From contig CAYNEO010000022.1 of the NCBI GenBank assembly GCA_964396245.1, forward strand, positions 1 to 55,371: a stretch of 55,371 nucleotides of DNA, given 5' to 3'. The position numbers and the translations under genes were made by a program. The DNA comes from CAYNEO01 sp964396245. Lineage in GTDB: Bacteria; Zixibacteria; MSB-5A5; GN15; FEB-12. Positions within the stretch are counted from its first letter, which is position 1. The number at the start of each line of letters is the position of its first letter. Positions 50,731 to 55,371 of the stretch are shown in pieces. The notes under the pieces were generated by a model. It was given only the letters and a program-made list of their open reading frames with translations. It was not told the origin of the DNA and did not search any database.

Positions 50731-51690
50731 TTATCTACCCCCGGTTAACGTTATCCGATGACTCTCGCCCAGGTCCGCACCGGGCGAATATGAATATGCA
50801 AGGTGAGCGTGTTTCAAAATACCGAGATCATCTATGTCAAAACCGACACCGAGCGAAAGACCCGCCCAGTTATCTTCCGAGTCCGAAGTCCTGTAGTTGG
50901 AACCGAAACTGTTCCACCCGATCCTCAGGTAGAACGGCTTGAGCTCGAAATACTCCGCGCCGATCGCGAATACCGGATTATTGTCTACCGGGACAATCAG
51001 GTCGCTGACAAACAGCATCGGAAAATCCCGGAAGTTTGCCGAGCCGCCTATCCGCAGCGCCATCGGCAGCCGATCCTTCTCTTCACCCAGCCCCGAGAAC
51101 TGGAAACCGAGATTCTGGATCATTACGCCCGCCGTGTACCGCTCGCGGTCACTGGCATAGCGCGCACCCACATCGAACGCCATACCCGTGGCCGAGTAAT
51201 CGTGAACTTTCTCGTAAATAAACTTGGCGGTAGCGCCGAACTGGAACTGCCGCGTGTGCTGCATCGCGAACGTCAACCCGAAAACAGCGTTACCGCCGCC
51301 GAACTCGCCCACCACTTCACCGAGCCTGTCGGTCTCGGTCATGTCACCGTAATTCAGGTAGTTGACATAACCGGCCAGCGTCTTGTCGAAGCCTACCGGA
51401 CGAATAATGCCCACAAACCCCGACTGCAAATCCACGAAGTAATTATGATATCCGAAGATATAGCCCCCGTCCTCCATCGAGGCGATTCCCGCCGGGTTGT
51501 AATACAGCGCCGTAGCGTCATTGGCCAGCCCGGTAAAAGCGCCGCCCATGCTCACCGGACGCGCGCCGACATTGATCTTCAAGAATGGAAAGGCGCTCGT
51601 GCCGGCATTGTCGTTTACGGCATAGGAAGAAATCGGCGCCGCCAGAAGCGTCACCAGTAACAGCAGAACCGGAAGTCTCGTCACGTTCAT
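50731..51690 (-). CDS. PorV/PorQ-family outer-membrane beta-barrel protein
   Basis: The 319-residue product has a signal peptide (1-23) and the family start FPFLKINVGARPVSMGGAFTGLANDATALYYNPAGIASMEDG, the hallmark of the PorV/PorQ (FadL-like, UPF0164) barrel family. The rest alternates strands and ends in a polar TGGR. In Bacteroidota PorV works with the type 9 secretion system; elsewhere the role is unclear. The start at 51690 has AAGG before it. A promoter lies at 51733-51761, between LptE and this gene. Confidence 0.85.
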   Translation of the reverse strand: MNVTRLPVLLLLVTLLAAPISSYAVNDNAGTSAFPFLKINVGARPVSMGGAFTGLANDATALYYNPAGIASMEDGGYIFGYHNYFVDLQSGFVGIIRPVGFDKTLAGYVNYLNYGDMTETDRLGEVVGEFGGGNAVFGLTFAMQHTRQFQFGATAKFIYEKVHDYSATGMAFDVGARYASDRERYTAGVMIQNLGFQFSGLGEEKDRLPMALRIGGSANFRDFPMLFVSDLIVPVDNNPVFAIGAEYFELKPFYLRIGWNSFGSNYRTSDSEDNWAGLSLGVGFDIDDLGILKHAHLAYSYSPGADLGESHRITLTGGR

Positions 51691-51732
51691 ATCGAACCTT
51701 ATCTCAAGAAGTTTGCGCGACGTCTCAGCCGC

Positions 51733-51761
51733 AAAATATACGGGCGCGCAGGATGCCGCAA
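51733..51761 (-). promoter_or_regulatory. possible promoter of the PorV-type gene
   Basis: TTGCGG-N17-TATTTT on the minus strand, predicted start near 51726, a ~36-nt leader. Confidence 0.45.
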
Positions 51762-51784
51762 CCCTAAACTGGCAGGCCGTCGCC

Positions 51785-52270
51785 CTACCATGACTTGGTC
51801 GTCTTGTTGATAATGGCATCCACCAGCCGCTGAGCCGCCCGTTGCTGACCGTCTTCCTCGGTTTCGGTGTTCGCGTCGTAGATGCCTTCCATGTTCATTT
51901 GCTCGCTCCAGTATTGAGTGTCTTCCCGCGGATTCAATAGCGAGACCTGGAAACCCATGACCACCTTGTACTGCTGTACCTGGTCGTTTTCATCATACTT
52001 GTACGGCAACCGGTTGTATGTCATCAGGGCGCCCTGGAGCATGGCGTCCGCCTGCTGACCCGGAACTACCTTCAGGTTACCGTCACTTATAAAAGCGTCG
52101 ACAATCGTTTCGGTGAGTCGGTCGGTCAACTCGTACCGGTTGGTGTCGTTTTCAAACGGCTCGATAGAAATCGTACTGATCTCCGACTTGCCTCTCCCCG
52201 ACAGAGAGTAGACACCGCATCCGGAGACAAGCAACGACACCGCTAAGACCAGACTTACTAACAATTTCAC
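51785..52270 (-). CDS. lptE: LptE-family LPS-assembly lipoprotein
   Basis: About 161 residues. A lipoprotein signal with canonical lipobox LVSGC is followed by GVYSLSG, ISTISIEPFENDTNRYELTDRLTETIVDAFISDGNLKVV, the LptE pattern seen in FCB-group bacteria (the gene often called LptE/LPS-assembly lipoprotein). LptE plugs the LptD barrel that inserts lipopolysaccharide in the outer membrane. The start is a GTG at 52270 with GAGGG upstream; an earlier TTG would spoil the signal peptide. LptD is not in the window. It is 35 nt after hutI. Confidence 0.78.
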   Translation of the reverse strand: MKLLVSLVLAVSLLVSGCGVYSLSGRGKSEISTISIEPFENDTNRYELTDRLTETIVDAFISDGNLKVVPGQQADAMLQGALMTYNRLPYKYDENDQVQQYKVVMGFQVSLLNPREDTQYWSEQMNMEGIYDANTETEEDGQQRAAQRLVDAIINKTTKSW

Positions 52271-52305
52271 GCTTCTTAAACCCTCGAGGGTCAACGGCGT
52301 TCCGT

Positions 52306-53574
52306 CTATTTACCGACGAATACCTTGCCGTTTTTGATTACTTTTGATACGAGATTCACCCCGTAATGGTACGGCAATTCCCGGTAGTCTTCCATGTTCC
52401 ACAAGACGATATCCGCCTGAAGGCCCGGTTCGAGACGTCCCAGTTTGTCCGAGCGATCAATCGCGTGGGCCGCATTGACGGTCACCGCCGAAATTGCCTC
52501 CGCCGCCGTCAGTTTCATCTGAAGCGCGGCCAGTGAGATGATAATCGAGGTGGACTCGGTGCAGCTCGACCCCGGGTTGCAGTCGGTCGACAGCGCCACG
52601 ATCACTCCCCGCTCGATCATCTTCCTCGCCGGTGCGTATGTCGAGCCGCCCAGCGAGAAGGTCGTCCCCGGAAGCAGCACCGCCACCGTACCGGCTTTCG
52701 CCATGGCGTCGATACCCGCCTCCGAGACATACACCAGGTGATCCGCCGAAATCGCACCCATCTCAGCCGCGAGGGCAGCCCCACCGGTGTCCGCCAGTTC
52801 ATCGGCATGGAATTTTAACTTCATCCCCGCCTTCTTCGCCGCCGCCTGGATCTTTCGCGACTCGTCGATGTCAAAAACACCTTCCTCGCAGAAGATATCG
52901 GAGAACTCCGCCAGGTTATCTTTCGCCACCGCCGGAATCATCTCGTTAATGAGCAGATCTATATAGGCTTTCCGATTCTCTCGATACTCATCCGGCACCT
53001 CGTGCGCCCCGAGAAATGTCGGCACGAGGTCAATCGGATGGTCCTCGTTGAGATCACGGATTATCTCCAGTTGCTTGATCTCCGATTCGGTCGAGAGACC
53101 GTACCCGGACTTCGCCTCTACCGTCGTCAATCCATGACGCATGAGCATATCCAGCCGCTTGCGTGTCTTCTCCCTGAGCTTCTCGGCCGGGGTTTCCCGA
53201 AGATCTCTCACCGAGGCCCGTATGCCTCCGCCCGCCTGAGCAATTTCCATGTAGCTTTTTCCCAGGATGCGCATCTCGAACTCTTTTTCGCGCGTCATGG
53301 AAAAGACCGGATGCGTGTGCGGGTCGATCAATCCCGGCGTGACCACTGCGCCTTCGGCGTCGATCACCGTGCATCCTTCGGCCAAGGGGGTTTTCCCCTC
53401 GACATCGTCACTCGTTCCGACCGCCAGAATCTCATGTCCGGCGACCGCGACGCCGCCGCCCTCGATAAGACCGAGGTCCTTCATGTGATCGCCGACCCGC
53501 GGCACCGGCCCGGCCATCGTGATCAACTGTCCGATATTCTTGATTAGCAGTGTTGCGTGTTTGACTGGGGGCAT
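52306..53574 (-). CDS. hutI: imidazolonepropionase
   Basis: The 422-residue amidohydrolase has DPHTHPVFS (metal-binding His pair), the substrate segment GGGIRASVRDLRETPAEKL, KSGYGLSTESEIKQLEI, FHADELADTGGAALA, LPGTTFSLGG and STDCNPGSSCTESTS. It opens imidazolone-5-propanoate to N-formimino-glutamate in the histidine pathway. AGAGGT precedes the ATG. It follows hutU by 57 nt, so hutU and hutI form one unit. hutH and the last step are not in the window. Confidence 0.94.
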   Translation of the reverse strand: MPPVKHATLLIKNIGQLITMAGPVPRVGDHMKDLGLIEGGGVAVAGHEILAVGTSDDVEGKTPLAEGCTVIDAEGAVVTPGLIDPHTHPVFSMTREKEFEMRILGKSYMEIAQAGGGIRASVRDLRETPAEKLREKTRKRLDMLMRHGLTTVEAKSGYGLSTESEIKQLEIIRDLNEDHPIDLVPTFLGAHEVPDEYRENRKAYIDLLINEMIPAVAKDNLAEFSDIFCEEGVFDIDESRKIQAAAKKAGMKLKFHADELADTGGAALAAEMGAISADHLVYVSEAGIDAMAKAGTVAVLLPGTTFSLGGSTYAPARKMIERGVIVALSTDCNPGSSCTESTSIIISLAALQMKLTAAEAISAVTVNAAHAIDRSDKLGRLEPGLQADIVLWNMEDYRELPYHYGVNLVSKVIKNGKVFVGK

Positions 53575-53631
53575 ACCTCTGTTCCGCGACTAATCCCTTT
53601 GTGGTTTATCCTGTGATCGCAATCCCGACAA

Positions 53632-55284
53632 CTACTTCATCATCGGAATCTTGACCTTGTGCTGTTTGGCGAATGCGATAGCGTCCTTGTAACCGGCATC
53701 GGCATGACGCGCGATTCCAATTCCCGGGTCATTCGTCAGTACCCGGTTCAACCGAAGCGCCATCTCTTTGGTCCCGTCGGCAACAATCACCTGCCCGGCG
53801 TGGATCGCGTTGCCGATCCCGACACCGCCGCCGTGATGGATCGACACCCAGCTCGCGCCCGAGGCGCAGTTCAACAAGCCGTTCAACAGCGGCCAGTCAG
53901 CGATAGCATCGGAACCGTCGATCATCCCTTCCGTCTCGCGATACGGCGAAGCCACCGAACCGCAGTCCAGATGATCCCGGCCGATAACGATCGGCGCCGA
54001 TATCTTCCCCTTCTTGATATAGGTATTCATGATATCCGCAAAATGCGCCCGTTCGCCGTAACCGAGCCAGCATACCCGCGCCGGAAGACCCTGGAACGGT
54101 ATCCGCTCGCTCGCCATGTTGATCCAGTGGACCAGTTGGTGATTGTCTTTGAATTCGCGCTTTACTATTTCATCGGTAACGTGAATGTCTTTCGGGTCGC
54201 CCGACAGCGCCACCCACCGGAATGGACCGCGACCCTCACTGAATAACGGCCGCACATAAGCCGGCACAAAACCGGGATAGCTAAACGCCGTCTTGAGTCC
54301 GCCCGTCTCGGCCTGCCCGCGAAGGTTATTGCCGTAATCGAATACGATTGACCCGGCCTTCTGGAATTTCACCATAGCGTCACAGTGCTTGACCATCGAT
54401 TCGTACGACCGCTTGATATACGTCTTCGGGTCCTTCTTGCGAAGCCTCGTCGCCTCGGCGGGTGTGAGTCCTTCAGGAATGTATCCGTTCAGCTCGTCGT
54501 GCGCCGAGGTCTGATCAGTTACGATATCCGGCACGATTCCACGACGGAAGATATCCGGAAACACCTCGGCAGCGTTGCCGACCAGCCCGACCGATATCGG
54601 CTCGCCCGATTTGGTGTGCTCCTTGATCAGTTTCAATGCCTTGTCGAGTGTCTTGACCTTGACATCGCAATACCCGATTTTCAGCCGGCGGTTGATCCGC
54701 GCCTCGTCGACCTCGACCACCAGTATCGATGCTTTCGCCATTGTACCGGCCATCGGCTGAGCGCCGCCCATACCGCCCATGCCGCCGGTCAGGATCCACT
54801 TGCCGGTCATATCACCCTTGAAATGCTTTTGCGCGATAGCCGCGAACGTTTCGTACGTCCCCTGGATAATCCCCTGCGTCCCGATATATATCCAGCTTCC
54901 GGCAGTCATCTGCCCGAACATGATCAGCCCGAGTTTCTCCAGCGCCCTGAATTTCTCCCAGGTCGCCCAGTGCGGCACCAGATTGGAATTGGCGATCAGC
55001 ACCCGCGGGGCGTATTCGTGGGTTTGGAAAATCCCGACCGGTTTGCCCGACTGCACGAGCAGTGTTTCATCGTTCTCGAGTGACTTGAGCGATTTCACGA
55101 TTGCATCGTAGCAGTCCCAGTTGCGCGCCGCTTTGCCCGAGCCGCCGTAAATGATCAGTTCTTTCGGCTTTTCGGCCACCTCGGCATCGAGGTTATTGTT
55201 CAGCATTCGCAACGCCGCTTCCTGGTGCCACCCTTTGCAGGAAATCTTTGTCCCACGCGCCGCCTTGACTGACTTGGGCTTCAT
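53632..55284 (-). CDS. hutU: urocanate hydratase
   Basis: The 550-residue enzyme starts at MKPKSVKAARGTKISCKGW (ATG 55284, AGGAG upstream) and shows LIIYGGSGKAARNWDCYDAI, the NAD-binding loop TGGMGGMGGAQPMA, GLVGNAAEVFPDI, CWLGYGERAHFADIMN, DHLDCGSVASPYRETEGM and NCASGASWVSIHHGGGVGIG. It uses tightly bound NAD+ to hydrate urocanate to imidazolone propanoate. The length is normal (about 555 in known enzymes). It is first in the operon behind a strong promoter. Confidence 0.96.
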   Translation of the reverse strand: MKPKSVKAARGTKISCKGWHQEAALRMLNNNLDAEVAEKPKELIIYGGSGKAARNWDCYDAIVKSLKSLENDETLLVQSGKPVGIFQTHEYAPRVLIANSNLVPHWATWEKFRALEKLGLIMFGQMTAGSWIYIGTQGIIQGTYETFAAIAQKHFKGDMTGKWILTGGMGGMGGAQPMAGTMAKASILVVEVDEARINRRLKIGYCDVKVKTLDKALKLIKEHTKSGEPISVGLVGNAAEVFPDIFRRGIVPDIVTDQTSAHDELNGYIPEGLTPAEATRLRKKDPKTYIKRSYESMVKHCDAMVKFQKAGSIVFDYGNNLRGQAETGGLKTAFSYPGFVPAYVRPLFSEGRGPFRWVALSGDPKDIHVTDEIVKREFKDNHQLVHWINMASERIPFQGLPARVCWLGYGERAHFADIMNTYIKKGKISAPIVIGRDHLDCGSVASPYRETEGMIDGSDAIADWPLLNGLLNCASGASWVSIHHGGGVGIGNAIHAGQVIVADGTKEMALRLNRVLTNDPGIGIARHADAGYKDAIAFAKQHKVKIPMMK

Positions 55285-55324
55285 TTCTTTCTCCTGACCT
55301 GTGTTACAATAGCAATTGACCGGG

Positions 55325-55353
55325 AATATACGTCCCAACCAGCCCCAAGTCAA
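55325..55353 (-). promoter_or_regulatory. sigma-70-like promoter of the hut operon
   Basis: TTGACT-N17-TATATT on the minus strand; predicted start near 55318, a ~34-nt leader before hutU. Confidence 0.75.
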
Positions 55354-55371
55354 TCACCGGCTTATGGCCCC

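Noticed and set aside
1..55371. CRISPR arrays, prophage or insertion sequences
   Set aside because: No regularly spaced repeats and no integrase, transposase or phage structural genes are seen; the only repeats are the two BIME-like units.

Overview
The window looks like part of the chromosome of an uncultured Gram-negative bacterium. An outer membrane is indicated by an LptE-type lipoprotein, a PorV/PorQ-type barrel, a second porin, an MltF-type lytic transglycosylase and many lipoproteins. The PorV-type barrel, the split B12-dependent methylmalonyl-CoA mutase, NtrC-type pilin control and the general gene mix point to the FCB group or a related candidate phylum such as Zixibacteria. That placement is inference; no 16S rRNA is present. 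Nearly all genes lie on the minus strand and are tightly packed, and GC is estimated by eye at 55-57%. No transposase, integrase, phage gene or CRISPR array is visible.

Layout. 1-5.0 kb: an operon-like run of a methyltransferase, a secreted repeat protein with about 11 Asp/Gly/Tyr-rich solenoid units, a HEAT-repeat protein, an RNase H-fold protein with a TPR-like tail, and an HDOD protein cut by the window edge. 5.1-8.8 kb: a type IV pilin locus with two intact prepilins, a decayed pilin copy that now resembles a lipoprotein, and an NtrC/PilR-type regulator. Both intact pilins have sigma-54 (-24/-12) promoters and their own terminators; between them lies a tandem pair of REP/BIME-like palindromes. 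9.1-14 kb: a UroD-superfamily methyltransferase-like gene translationally coupled to a free-methionine-sulfoxide reductase-like GAF protein, an EamA transporter, and a MacB/LolD-type ABC pair. 14-23.4 kb: an MltF-like lipoprotein, then the phosphate regulon read right to left: a PhoR-like kinase, a three-repeat Pho box, a porin, pstS, pstC, pstA, pstB and phoU. 23.4-26.3 kb: an overlapping CDP-alcohol phosphatidyltransferase/HAD phosphatase pair, and a small plus-strand LiaI-like/BlaI/zinc-ribbon group. 26.3-35.1 kb: a propionyl-CoA/methylmalonyl-CoA operon with mutase large and B12 subunits, acyl-CoA dehydrogenase, MBL hydrolase, carboxyltransferase, biotin carboxylase, biotin carrier, a lipoprotein and the epimerase. 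MeaB, the mutase G-protein chaperone, sits just beyond it behind recJ. 39.2-42.3 kb: RNase P RNA, guaB, a coiled-coil zinc-ribbon protein and a two-tRNA operon. 42.5-55.3 kb: a 4-hydroxybutyryl-CoA dehydratase-family flavoprotein, a haem-binding-type lipoprotein, a GAF/PP2C phosphatase, a ComM/YifB ATPase, small lipoproteins, a PorV-type barrel, LptE, and hutI and hutU for histidine breakdown.

How it fits together. The organism appears able to take odd-chain or branched acyl units (propionyl-CoA) to succinyl-CoA, to degrade histidine through urocanate, to scavenge phosphate under PhoR control, and to build type IV pili under sigma-54 control. Sigma-70-like promoters of the form TTGnnn-N17-TAnnnT precede many transcripts. 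Two intergenic regions carry a promoter, a folded stretch and a terminator with no gene between them, and are candidate small RNAs.

The points most worth a second look are the lipoprotein-like pilin copy with its 2-bp-deleted promoter, the BIME-like repeats, the solenoid protein, the dehydratase homologue with Tyr where the Fe-S ligand His292 is expected, the methyltransferase/methionine-sulfoxide-reductase pair, and the three-hairpin small RNA near 49.6 kb.
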